From Treponema sp. UBA6367 (GTDB lineage Bacteria; Spirochaetota; Spirochaetia; Treponematales; Treponemataceae): 64,000 bases of DNA. The notes under the pieces are model-generated. The model saw only the letters and a list, made by a program, of their open reading frames with translations, had not been told where the DNA came from and made no database searches. Positions 26,717-34,423 of the stretch are shown here, one piece after another (within the stretch, counting starts at the first letter, position 1; each line of letters opens with the position of its first letter). Made by a program: the position numbers and the translations under genes. The DNA is taken from positions 1 through 64,000 of the forward strand of contig DJRF01000030.1 in NCBI GenBank assembly GCA_002437725.1, given 5' to 3'.

Positions 26717-26800
26717 ATGAAATTTTATATGAGTAAAAATATGCAGATTTTTGTCAGGACTTTGATTGCCTGCTTGTCTTTAAATGTTTTTATATTTTGA
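26717..26800 (+). CDS. Putative 27-residue hydrophobic peptide
   Basis: An ATG with GGAG six bases upstream opens a 27-codon frame ending in TGA at 26798-26800. The peptide starts MKFYMSKNMQIF and is hydrophobic at the end (LSLNVFIF). It lies alone in the 545-base gap 26594-27138, ahead of a good terminator at 26911. It could be a small membrane peptide, a leader ORF or chance; there is no homology evidence. Confidence 0.3.
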   Translation: MKFYMSKNMQIFVRTLIACLSLNVFIF

Positions 26801-26910
26801 AAAATTTGTTGTATTAAGATTGTTTAAAATGGTTTGTAAAAATGCTGGGGCTGCTATAGAGATACTGCCTTATATTTCGAAAAAAAAATTGAACCATAAA
26901 AACTAAAAAT

Positions 26911-26946
26911 AAACCGCAGGAATAGAACCCTGCGGTTTTCATTTTT
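26911..26946 (+). terminator. Rho-independent terminator in a gene-poor gap
   Basis: AAACCGCAGG (26911-26920) pairs perfectly with CCTGCGGTTT (26929-26938) around an eight-base loop, followed by TCATTTTT. No annotated gene ends here except the tiny ORF at 26717, so a short transcript is implied. Further on, 26947-27138 shows only a small TATTAC/GTAATA hairpin (27017-27032). Confidence 0.75.
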
Positions 26947-27138
26947 AAGGGAAAAAAAGGCATCTCGGTTTTTACAGCAACCTACGGAAACGCTTTCAAA
27001 GTGGGGGGAAATGCAGTATTACTTTCGTAATAAGGTATACTCAAAGTTATTATGGAATAATCTATAATCCATCTGAATATACTAACCATTAATTCCTTGT
27101 CGTCACAAAGGAGCAAGAAACTTTTTCAACCAAAGAAA

Positions 27139-27471
27139 CTAATAATCCTCTTTGCACATACATAAAGAATAATCGATTTCTGGATAAACGGAATCCCGAT
27201 ACTCTTCACGATTTTGCTGACTATGTTTCTTTTGATAGTTACTTTGGATTTTTCTTAGTTCTTGGATAAACGTTTTGTCAGAAACAATTTCTTGTAAATG
27301 AACTGTAATTTTAGTTATCCGATTGTAGACTTTAGATGAAGCATAAATGTGGTTACTATCTATTCCACAGACATAGGAACGAAGTTGACAAACTTCCTTT
27401 TTGCAACCTCTTGTAACAACTTCTGGTCTACTCTCTAGAGAATTAAAAAAATCTTTAAGTTTCTTATTCAT
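27139..27471 (-). CDS. Small cysteine-containing protein of unknown function
   Basis: A 110-residue protein with AAGGAG well placed before its ATG, which supports translation. It has five cysteines, in CKKEVC, YVCG and a terminal CMC, which could bind a metal, and a charged helical middle (SNYQKKHSQQNREEYRDS). I recognise no family. It is flanked by the gene-poor gap on one side and the MoxR operon (opposite strand) on the other. Confidence 0.55.
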   Translation of the reverse strand: MNKKLKDFFNSLESRPEVVTRGCKKEVCQLRSYVCGIDSNHIYASSKVYNRITKITVHLQEIVSDKTFIQELRKIQSNYQKKHSQQNREEYRDSVYPEIDYSLCMCKEDY

Positions 27472-27633
27472 AGAAATCTCCTTAAAAATGATTTATTTGA
27501 GTTCTGAGAACTCTTGTAAGCATATTAGGATAAAAACAATAAATATTCGATATGATTTGTGTTTGTTTTATATATATTTTGTTCAATTCTTTAGTTTGTT
27601 TCTTTCCAAATTTTGTGCTAAACTTTTCTGCAA

Positions 27634-28698
27634 ATGACAATAAACGCAGAACAGCTTCTTTTTATACTTGAAAATACTCCTCCGCAGCAAAATATTATGC
27701 TTGTTGGCCGGCACGGAATTGGAAAATCTCAAATTCTTGAAGATTTTTTTCAAAAAAAAGGTTTTAAAGTAACAACTTTGTTTCTTGGCCAGATGAGTGA
27801 CCCCGGCGACTTAATCGGTCTTCCAGAAAAAAACTCAAAAACTGGCAGAACTGATTTTATGCTCCCATACTGGTTTCCTGTTGACGAAAAACCTATAGTC
27901 CTCTTTCTTGATGAATTGAACCGGGCTAGACCAGAAGTTCTGCAAACCGTTATGGATTTAACCTTGAACCGTAAACTGGCTGGAAAAAGTCTTCCAAAAG
28001 GAAGCCGCATTATAAGCGCTGTGAATGGTGGCGATGAATATCAGCTTACAGATTTAGATCCCGCTCTTATAAGCCGTTTTAACATTTACGAATTTGCTCC
28101 TTCCGTTGAAGACTGGCTTTCCTGGGCAAACAAAAGCGGTGTGGATAGCCGCGTGGTTTCGTTCATAAAAGAAAATCCTGAATTTCTTGATTCTGCGGAT
28201 TCTAATTTTGAAGCAGAACAGTTTGAAAGAACTCCAGACCGAAGGAGCTGGGTCCGCGTAAGCGATGTTATTTTAAAATTTCCTGTTCCTGAAGCGATTC
28301 ATAAAACTTTAATTTCTGGAATTGTTGGAAACCGCGCCGCAAATGCGTTTTTCCAGTTCCTGCAAGATTCAATCCCGAGCGCAAGCCAAATCCTGTTGAA
28401 TGGAATTGAACTTTTTAAAAGTCAGCTTGAAAAGCTTTCCTTGCCAGAATTTTCTAAAGTGAACGAAAGTTTGTTTAGATTTATTGAATCTTCCGCATAT
28501 TCTAGCGATTGCATTCAAAAAATTGCCCGTTCTCTTGAAGATTATTTTAATTTTTTGGCGGAAAAAAATCTAAAAGAAGTGCAGTCGCACTTTGTTTCGA
28601 TTTGCAACGGTTCTGTTTATCCAAAAACTTTGGTTTTTATAATGGAAAATATTCCCGATTTTTATAAAACTCTTTCAAATTTTTTAGAAGAAAACTAG
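27634..28698 (+). CDS. MoxR-type AAA+ ATPase
   Basis: A 354-residue AAA+ protein: Walker A GRHGIGKS at about 24-31, Walker B VLFLDELNRA near 88-97, sensor-1 region ISAVNGG, and DPALISRFN with an arginine-finger candidate. MoxR ATPases act as chaperones that activate a partner, commonly a VWA protein. Such a partner follows here after 21 bases, supporting a two-component MoxR/VWA unit. The C-terminal half (about 190-354) is helical and specific to this subgroup. No good ribosome-binding site precedes the ATG. Confidence 0.85.
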   Translation: MTINAEQLLFILENTPPQQNIMLVGRHGIGKSQILEDFFQKKGFKVTTLFLGQMSDPGDLIGLPEKNSKTGRTDFMLPYWFPVDEKPIVLFLDELNRARPEVLQTVMDLTLNRKLAGKSLPKGSRIISAVNGGDEYQLTDLDPALISRFNIYEFAPSVEDWLSWANKSGVDSRVVSFIKENPEFLDSADSNFEAEQFERTPDRRSWVRVSDVILKFPVPEAIHKTLISGIVGNRAANAFFQFLQDSIPSASQILLNGIELFKSQLEKLSLPEFSKVNESLFRFIESSAYSSDCIQKIARSLEDYFNFLAEKNLKEVQSHFVSICNGSVYPKTLVFIMENIPDFYKTLSNFLEEN

Positions 28699-28719
28699 TT
28701 TCTTAAAAAACTTTTTTGT

Positions 28720-30012
28720 ATGAATGTTTTGGCAAATCTTGAAAAAATACGTTCTCAGTGGTTTTATACAGAACCCTTGCTTTTTTCGGCGGCGTGTACG
28801 CATAATTTTGTTGAAAATAATTCTATTTCTGTGCCTTTAAGAAGCGGCTGCATGAGAATTGAATTTTCATCAGAACTTTGCAATGGTTTTAATCAAAAAG
28901 AACTTGAAGATTTGTTAAAAATTGAAATTTTTAGGATTTTGCTGCAGCATCCCTACAAAAGAAAGCCGCTAAATGCAAAAGGCGGAATTCTTTCTCTTGC
29001 CAGCGACATTGTTCTTTATCAAGGGGGGATAAAACTTTCCTCTATTAATTCTGACCGTTTCTTGCAAGGCGTTGAATATTTTAAGTTTCAGGCAAAGCGT
29101 TTTGAAATTGAACAGTATCCTTTAGGAAAAAAATGGGAAGGCAGCGAAGAACTTAATTTTTTTAAAAGAAATCTTTGCGTTGATCACCGCTCTGGCATAC
29201 TTGTTTTAAAAGACGTTCTTTCGTTTGAGCAGTGGTATGAAAAAATTCGTTTTCTTGTTGACCAAACGGCAATTGCTGGCGGACAAAACGTGGGAACGTC
29301 CTCTAATGGGCAAAATTTTTCGCTTCCTTCAAACGAAAGTTGTGAACTTTGGCAAGAAAATCCTGATGCGCAGCACCTTCTTTCTATGCAGATTCAAAAA
29401 ACTCAAACAGACATGGGCTGGGGCGGCTTGTCTGGAGGCGAAATTCGCGCTCTTGAAGACCAATGCGTTTTTTCTTTTGATTATCGCAGGGTGCTTTCGC
29501 GCTTTAGGCAAAGCATTGTAAGTGCAAAGCGTTCTCTTACGCGAATGCGCCCGAGCAGGCGATTCGGTTTTTCGCAAATGGGAAGCCGCTATGAACGCAA
29601 AGCAAATGTTCTAATCGCTGTGGATGTTAGCGGTTCCATAACGGATTCCAGTTTTGAAAAGTTTTGCCATGCAGTAAAAAATTTCTTTTTTCTTAGAATT
29701 ATCGAAAATATCGATTTGATTTTTTTTGACACGCAAGTAAAATTCAAAGAGCCAGTTCCTTTGAAAAAAAACATGAGATTAGACCAGGTGAAAGGGCGAG
29801 GGGGAACAAATTTTCAATGTGCTTTGGATTTTTTTCTGCAAAACAAGGCTAAATACAGCGGGATGATAATTTTTACCGATGGTGAAGGCGAAAAACCTTC
29901 TGCAAATGAAAAGATGAACGTGCTTTGGATTTTGGAAAACCGCCTTTCTTTTGAAAAATCAAAATTGTGGATAAAATCGCTTCCAGGAAACAGCGCAACC
30001 TATCTGCCTTAA
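28720..30012 (+). CDS. VWA-like (DUF2201-type) metallopeptidase-like protein
   Basis: A 430-residue cytoplasmic protein. The N-terminal region resembles the DUF2201 putative metallopeptidase domain, but the segment IFRILLQHPYKRKP carries H-P where a zinc peptidase would show HExxH, so catalysis is doubtful. The C-terminal third is a VWA fold with MIDAS DVSGS (about 307-311), GRGGTNF and FTDGEGE. It is likely the substrate or adaptor of the MoxR ATPase just upstream, and a third gene follows after 19 bases. Confidence 0.8.
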   Translation: MNVLANLEKIRSQWFYTEPLLFSAACTHNFVENNSISVPLRSGCMRIEFSSELCNGFNQKELEDLLKIEIFRILLQHPYKRKPLNAKGGILSLASDIVLYQGGIKLSSINSDRFLQGVEYFKFQAKRFEIEQYPLGKKWEGSEELNFFKRNLCVDHRSGILVLKDVLSFEQWYEKIRFLVDQTAIAGGQNVGTSSNGQNFSLPSNESCELWQENPDAQHLLSMQIQKTQTDMGWGGLSGGEIRALEDQCVFSFDYRRVLSRFRQSIVSAKRSLTRMRPSRRFGFSQMGSRYERKANVLIAVDVSGSITDSSFEKFCHAVKNFFFLRIIENIDLIFFDTQVKFKEPVPLKKNMRLDQVKGRGGTNFQCALDFFLQNKAKYSGMIIFTDGEGEKPSANEKMNVLWILENRLSFEKSKLWIKSLPGNSATYLP

Positions 30013-30031
30013 AACAAAACGAAGGAAAAAA

Positions 30032-30661
30032 ATGTTTGAACAGAAAAAAAATGATTTTTGGAAAGAAAAACTCGTTCTTATGCAAAGGCAAAATATCCGC
30101 ACCGGAAATCCTTTGCAAGATATTGCATCTGTTTTGCACAAAATAGAATTGATTTGCCTCGCTTGGCCTGGCATGAAAAGCCAAGTAGAAAACTCTGCTT
30201 CCTCTGTTAGCTGGGAGCTTTTTGTGAGCGAAGATTTTCATATACGCGCTTTTTTTCAGCGGCAAACAAAACTTTCTTTTTTGGGAAGAACCAAAACTGG
30301 TTTTGAAAAAATTGCGGATGCAAAGCTTGCAAACGACCCTTTTCCCGTTATTGAACATTTTTTAAGGCATTTTGATGAATATCAAGCTGAAGTTTACCGG
30401 CTTGAGCAAAAAGAGCTGCGTCGCAATGCAAAAATAAAACTTGCGCGCGAGTTTATAAAAGCTTTTATGAATCAAAAGTCAAAGGAAGACGGCAGCAATT
30501 TTGAATGGCAAGTAAAAAATCCTGAAGAAAATCATTCTTTTGAAAATAAAAATTCTGAGCATGATTTTTTTACTATTTTAATAGAAAAAAATGGTTGTGT
30601 TTTACAAAAAACTGTAAGCACAACCAATTTCATAAGCGAACTAAAAGAACTTTCTTTTTAA
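30032..30661 (+). CDS. Unknown third gene of the MoxR/VWA operon
   Basis: A 209-residue protein with AAGGA before the ATG. It starts MFEQKKNDFWKEKL and is rich in aromatic and charged residues, with a helical segment HFDEYQAEVYRLEQKELRRN in the middle. No signal peptide, membrane span or known motif. Position (19 bases after the VWA-like gene, same strand) implies a shared function with the ATPase pair. Confidence 0.65.
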   Translation: MFEQKKNDFWKEKLVLMQRQNIRTGNPLQDIASVLHKIELICLAWPGMKSQVENSASSVSWELFVSEDFHIRAFFQRQTKLSFLGRTKTGFEKIADAKLANDPFPVIEHFLRHFDEYQAEVYRLEQKELRRNAKIKLAREFIKAFMNQKSKEDGSNFEWQVKNPEENHSFENKNSEHDFFTILIEKNGCVLQKTVSTTNFISELKELSF

Positions 30662-30703
30662 GTCAAACTTGCAGTTTTTTTAATTAGCCTAAACTTTGCG
30701 TTT

Positions 30704-31405
30704 TTATCTGCGTTTTCTTCCAAAAAGTCTTAAAAGATATAAGAAAATATTTACAAAGTCCAAATATAATTCCAATGCGCCAATTATAGAAGCCTTGTTA
30801 AAAACTTCTGTATTTTGAGCTCTTTGGCTTACTACCAGCATCTTCTTTGCGTCGTATGCTGTGCAGCCGGTAAAAACAACAACGCCCACAATTGAAATTA
30901 TCCAGTCAAGTCTTTCTGACTTTAAAAATAAGTTCAAAAGAGAAGCAATAACAAGCCCTGTAATTGCCATAAAGAAAAATCTTCCAAAAGAAAGAATGTT
31001 TGCTTTAGAAAAAGTGCCGTAAATTGCCATCACTAAAAACATCGCTGCGCTTATAACGAATACAGTTGCAATAGATTTGATGTTGTATACCAAAAATATG
31101 CTTGAAAGCGTCATTCCATTTAAAATTGAATACAAAATGAACGCAACTGTTGCCGCTTTTGCAGAAATCTTATTGATTTTTGCCGAAAGCCAGATTACAA
31201 CAACAATTTCAGCAATAGCAAGAATTAAATATCCAAATCCATTGCCAAAAATTAAATTAGACAAAAACTGGCTTCTTACTGTAAAAAAAGCTACCGCCGC
31301 ACTCAAAGCAAGTGCTAAAGTCATCCAGCCATAAACCTTTGCTAAAAAACGATTCTGCTCGCTTGCAACAGAAACTATTTTTTCAGAGTTTTCTAAATTT
31401 TCCAT
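30704..31405 (-). CDS. Bax inhibitor-1/YccA family membrane protein
   Basis: About 233 residues with seven hydrophobic segments and the family features FLAKVYGWMTLALALSA at the start, NGMTLSSIFLVY in the middle, a GCTAYDAKK block, and the C-terminal ALELYLDFVNIFLYLLRLFG. Bacterial members act as proton-sensitive calcium leaks or interact with FtsH. The start at 31405 is chosen because AAGGA lies at proper spacing; the ATG six bases earlier is too close to that site. Confidence 0.9.
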   Translation of the reverse strand: MENLENSEKIVSVASEQNRFLAKVYGWMTLALALSAAVAFFTVRSQFLSNLIFGNGFGYLILAIAEIVVVIWLSAKINKISAKAATVAFILYSILNGMTLSSIFLVYNIKSIATVFVISAAMFLVMAIYGTFSKANILSFGRFFFMAITGLVIASLLNLFLKSERLDWIISIVGVVVFTGCTAYDAKKMLVVSQRAQNTEVFNKASIIGALELYLDFVNIFLYLLRLFGRKRR

Positions 31406-31585
31406 TGTCATTCCTTATAAAGAGAAGTCTAATAAGTTCATCTCTCTCATTTTCAACTTCTAGAACATTCCCAAAAGATAAAAGTCTGATTTAAATATAC
31501 TATATTTGCAAGAAAAATAAAGACTTTTATTGTTTTTTTTACGAAAAATGTGGAACTCTTAAAAAAACTTGATTATTATAAAAGT

Positions 31586-32761
31586 ATGTCTAATATTCTT
31601 GATTACGTTGCTTGGCGAGGAGACCTTTCTTTTGAGGATTCTCCGTTTAATGAAATTGATTCTCTAATTCTTTGCCAGATTCTATATCTAAACTTTGATG
31701 GTCTTATGAAATCTAGGGATTTTTCCTCGTCGATTCCTTTGCATGAGCTTGCTGAAATCTTTAAAAACTCTCCAGATTTTGAAGCTCGTTCTGACACAGG
31801 GCTTTTAATAAATAAGCTTTCTTCCCAACTGCTGTTAGAGGCTGCAAAAACTGTTCGTTTTGGAAACATTTTGGCAACTGGCTATGATTCTATTATCGAT
31901 TTAAAGAAAGAAGAGCAGTTTGCGGCAATGACTTATATAATAGAAAAAAAACAGCTTTTTGTAGCTTATCGCGGCACAGACGACACTGTTGTTGGCTGGA
32001 AAGAGGACTGCAATCTTGCAATAATGAACGAAGTTCCTGCTCAAAAAGATGCTGTTCTGTATCTTCAGGATGTCGCAAGTAATTTAAAAGGAACAATAAC
32101 TGTCGCAGGCCATTCAAAGGGTGGAAATCTTGCTGTCTTTGCATCTGCGCTTTGCGATAAAAAAATAAAGAATCGAATTGAAAAGATTTACAACAACGAT
32201 GGGCCTGGCTTTACAGAAAAAAGGCTTGAATCTCAAGAATTTTATGAAATTATTCCAAAGCTTTGTTCGTTTTATCCTCAGCTTTCAATCGTGGGAATGA
32301 TTTTTCGCCATAAAGGCTGTTTTCAAGTTGTAGAAAGCGATGAATCAGGCGTAATGCAGCACGATCCATTTTCGTGGCACATAAAAGGAAAAGAATTTGT
32401 TCAAGTCGACGGTTTTGACAAAGCTAGCAAGCTTTTTTATGATTCGTTTAATAAGTGGATAGACATACTTTCTACCAAAGATAGAGAAATTTTTGTAGAA
32501 ACTCTTTTTGAAATAATTCACGCGACTGGCGCAAAAACAAATTCTGAAATAAAAGCGAATATGTTTAAGAATTCCGTAAAAATTCTTGCAGCGCTAAGAA
32601 AACTTTCACCTGAGCTTAGAAAAATTATGGAAGAAGTTTTAAAATCTTTATTCCATATCGTTCATGAAGATTTGCCAAGTTTTTCAGAGCTGGAAAAAGA
32701 GCGGAAATTAAAAACAAAGCCGAAAAAAAGCAATTGCGAATCAAAAACAGAGCCAAAATAA
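31586..32761 (+). CDS. DUF2974 alpha/beta-hydrolase (lipase-like)
   Basis: About 391 residues matching the DUF2974 family: NILDYVAWRGDLSFEDSPFN at the start, YRGTDDT, and the nucleophile elbow GHSKGGNLA near residue 183. Members are putative lipases or esterases with Ser-Asp-His triads. The last 60 residues are basic and charged. The start at 31586 fits the family's N terminus; a GTG at 31550 would add 12 residues. It stands alone; no terminator was obvious after it. Confidence 0.82.
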   Translation: MSNILDYVAWRGDLSFEDSPFNEIDSLILCQILYLNFDGLMKSRDFSSSIPLHELAEIFKNSPDFEARSDTGLLINKLSSQLLLEAAKTVRFGNILATGYDSIIDLKKEEQFAAMTYIIEKKQLFVAYRGTDDTVVGWKEDCNLAIMNEVPAQKDAVLYLQDVASNLKGTITVAGHSKGGNLAVFASALCDKKIKNRIEKIYNNDGPGFTEKRLESQEFYEIIPKLCSFYPQLSIVGMIFRHKGCFQVVESDESGVMQHDPFSWHIKGKEFVQVDGFDKASKLFYDSFNKWIDILSTKDREIFVETLFEIIHATGAKTNSEIKANMFKNSVKILAALRKLSPELRKIMEEVLKSLFHIVHEDLPSFSELEKERKLKTKPKKSNCESKTEPK

Positions 32762-32809
32762 AAACTGATGAACACCGCGTCTTTTAAAAAGTCAAAAATA
32801 GACGAAAAA

Positions 32810-32838
32810 TAGACAAATTTATATTCTGGGTATATACT
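32810..32838 (+). promoter_or_regulatory. Sigma-70 promoter of the FHA-phosphatase-kinase operon
   Basis: TAGACA (32810-32815), 17 bases, then TATACT (32833-32838). Initiation near 32845 would place the whole hairpin series at 32855-32996 in the 5' leader. Confidence 0.65.
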
Positions 32839-32854
32839 AAATGTATTAGAAGGG

Positions 32855-32996
32855 AAGATAAAAACTGTCAAAATACTGTGAGTTTTATCTTAAAAAGTTT
32901 GCGTTGCAAACTTTCTTATCAACTGTTGTTTCTCACTTAGTTGCGAAACAACTTAAAAAATCAAATCGAAAGTTGAAACTTTCTCATTGATTTTTT
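32855..32996 (+). ncRNA. Hairpin-rich 5' leader before the FHA gene
   Basis: Four consecutive stem-loops are visible. HP1 pairs AAGATAAAA-ACT with AGTTTTATCTT (32855-32891). HP2 is AAAGTTTGC-GTT-GCAAACTTT, a perfect 9-bp stem (32894-32914). HP3 is GTTGTTTC with GAAACAAC (32925-32952). HP4 pairs AAAAAATCAA with TTGATTTTTT around an inner GAAAGT-TGAA-ACTTTC (32955-32996). HP4 ends directly at ATGGGAGG, so it can affect access to the ribosome. AAAGTTT of HP2 can also pair with AAACTTT of HP4, allowing alternative folds. Confidence 0.6.
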
Positions 32997-33005
32997 ATGG
33001 GAGGC

Positions 33006-33359
33006 ATGAGAATTTTGCAAGATACAACAATTATTACAGATAGTCCTGTCGGCAGGCATTTGGACGCAATTTCGGAGTCAGTTCCGGCAAGTTATTTAAT
33101 GTTTAATAAAAAGAAGATTAAACTTGTAGCAAAAATTACAATCGGCCGCGAATCTGATAATGATGTTGTTGTTGACAATAAATTGGCAAGTCGACATCAC
33201 GCTATAATACAAAAAATTCGCGATGCTTATTTTATAAAAGACGAAAAAAGTACAAATGGAACTTTTGTGAACGGGCAGCGTATTCCGGACGGAAAATATG
33301 TTCGCCTTGCAACTGGAGACAAGATTACTATCGGCACAATGAGCCTTGTGATTTCTTAA
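33006..33359 (+). CDS. FHA-domain phosphothreonine-binding protein
   Basis: About 117 residues, nearly all one FHA domain: ITIGRESDNDVVVDN (the GR of strand 3-4), ASRHHAII (the SRxH motif), KSTNGTFVNGQRI and GDKITIGTMSLVI. FHA domains bind phosphothreonine on proteins, here plausibly made by the kinase two genes downstream. Start choice is unclear: GGGAGG is only one base before the ATG at 33006, and 32997 (ATG) or 33015 (TTG) are alternatives. It opens an operon with a PPP-like phosphatase and a Ser/Thr kinase. Confidence 0.85.
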   Translation: MRILQDTTIITDSPVGRHLDAISESVPASYLMFNKKKIKLVAKITIGRESDNDVVVDNKLASRHHAIIQKIRDAYFIKDEKSTNGTFVNGQRIPDGKYVRLATGDKITIGTMSLVIS

Positions 33360-33369
33360 AATTAAGATT

Positions 33370-34407
33370 TTGAACGAAGATTTATTTGAAAAGCTTGAAA
33401 AATTTTCTTTTTCTCGCGAACTTCCTACACATGATTATCTCTTTGAATTAGCAGATAGAACCGCAGGCATTTTGGAATCTGAAAGTGATGTTTGGCGTCC
33501 CTGTTCAGAAAAAAAAGAGCTTGGCGGACTTTTGGATTTTACTGTCAAGGGCGTTGAAAATTTGCCTGCAATCATTGTTCCAGACCTCCATGCGCGCCCT
33601 TACTTTATTTTTAATATAATGAAGTTTATTTTGCCAGATAATTTTATAGAAGAAAAAACAGGAATTTCTGTATATGACGCTCTTTGCCAGAATTTAGTGC
33701 GCGTTATTTGTGTGGGGGACCTTCTTCATTCAGAGTTGAGAGGAAAGGAGCGGTGGCTCGCTGCAAAAGATGAATTTCTTGAGGGAAATTGTACGGGCGA
33801 AAATATGGCAAGCGAAATGGCAGAAGGGCTTTCTTTGCTGTCTGCCGTTATGGAATTAAAATGTGCTTTTCCAAAAAATTTTCACATATTAAAAGGTAAC
33901 CATGAAAACATTATGAATGTTAACAATCATGGCAATTTTCCTTTTAGAAAATTTGCAAATGAAGGCGAAATGGTCCGCATATTTATGGAAGAAATGTACG
34001 GCGATGATGTTGTTATGGTGATTTTTTGCTTTGAAAATGCTTTGCCGCTCCTTGCCGCTTTGCCTTCTGTTGTAGTTTCCCATGCGGAGCCAGAAGTCGC
34101 TTTTTCTAAAGAACAGATAATAAACGGAATGGGCAACGATTTTGTTGTAAAAGCATTGACTTGGACTGGAAATGACGAAGCTGAAGAGGGTAGCGTCTTA
34201 AAGATGCTAAAAGAATTTACAACTTGCAAAGACCCTTTGGATGCTAGGTATATTGCCGGGCATAGACCTGTAAGCGGTAAGTATTTTTTACGGCAAGATG
34301 GACTTTTTGTTCAAATTCATAATCCAGAAAAACAACACATAGCGCTTGTTTCTAAAGATAGATTTTTTAATCCAAATACAGATATTGTAAGTGTTGTTCC
34401 AGAATAA
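33370..34407 (+). CDS. Calcineurin-like (PPP-type) metallophosphatase
   Basis: A 345-residue protein with metallophosphoesterase motifs in order: VPDLHARP (motif I), CVGDLLHSELRG (motif II), LKGNHEN (motif III), VVSHAEPE (His ligand) and AGHRPV (last His). Motif I has Pro before the Asp instead of the usual Gly. The family splits phosphoesters, including phosphoprotein; between an FHA protein and a kinase it is a candidate to reverse phosphorylation. The start appears to be a TTG at 33370 with no strong ribosome-binding site, consistent with coupling to the FHA gene 10 bases upstream. Confidence 0.8.
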   Translation: MNEDLFEKLEKFSFSRELPTHDYLFELADRTAGILESESDVWRPCSEKKELGGLLDFTVKGVENLPAIIVPDLHARPYFIFNIMKFILPDNFIEEKTGISVYDALCQNLVRVICVGDLLHSELRGKERWLAAKDEFLEGNCTGENMASEMAEGLSLLSAVMELKCAFPKNFHILKGNHENIMNVNNHGNFPFRKFANEGEMVRIFMEEMYGDDVVMVIFCFENALPLLAALPSVVVSHAEPEVAFSKEQIINGMGNDFVVKALTWTGNDEAEEGSVLKMLKEFTTCKDPLDARYIAGHRPVSGKYFLRQDGLFVQIHNPEKQHIALVSKDRFFNPNTDIVSVVPE

Positions 34408-34423
34408 TAAGTAAGGTGTAAAA

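Noticed and set aside
28720..30012. Active zinc metallopeptidase call for the VWA-like protein
   Set aside because: No HExxH motif is visible where the N-terminal domain would need it, so only the fold similarity is claimed.
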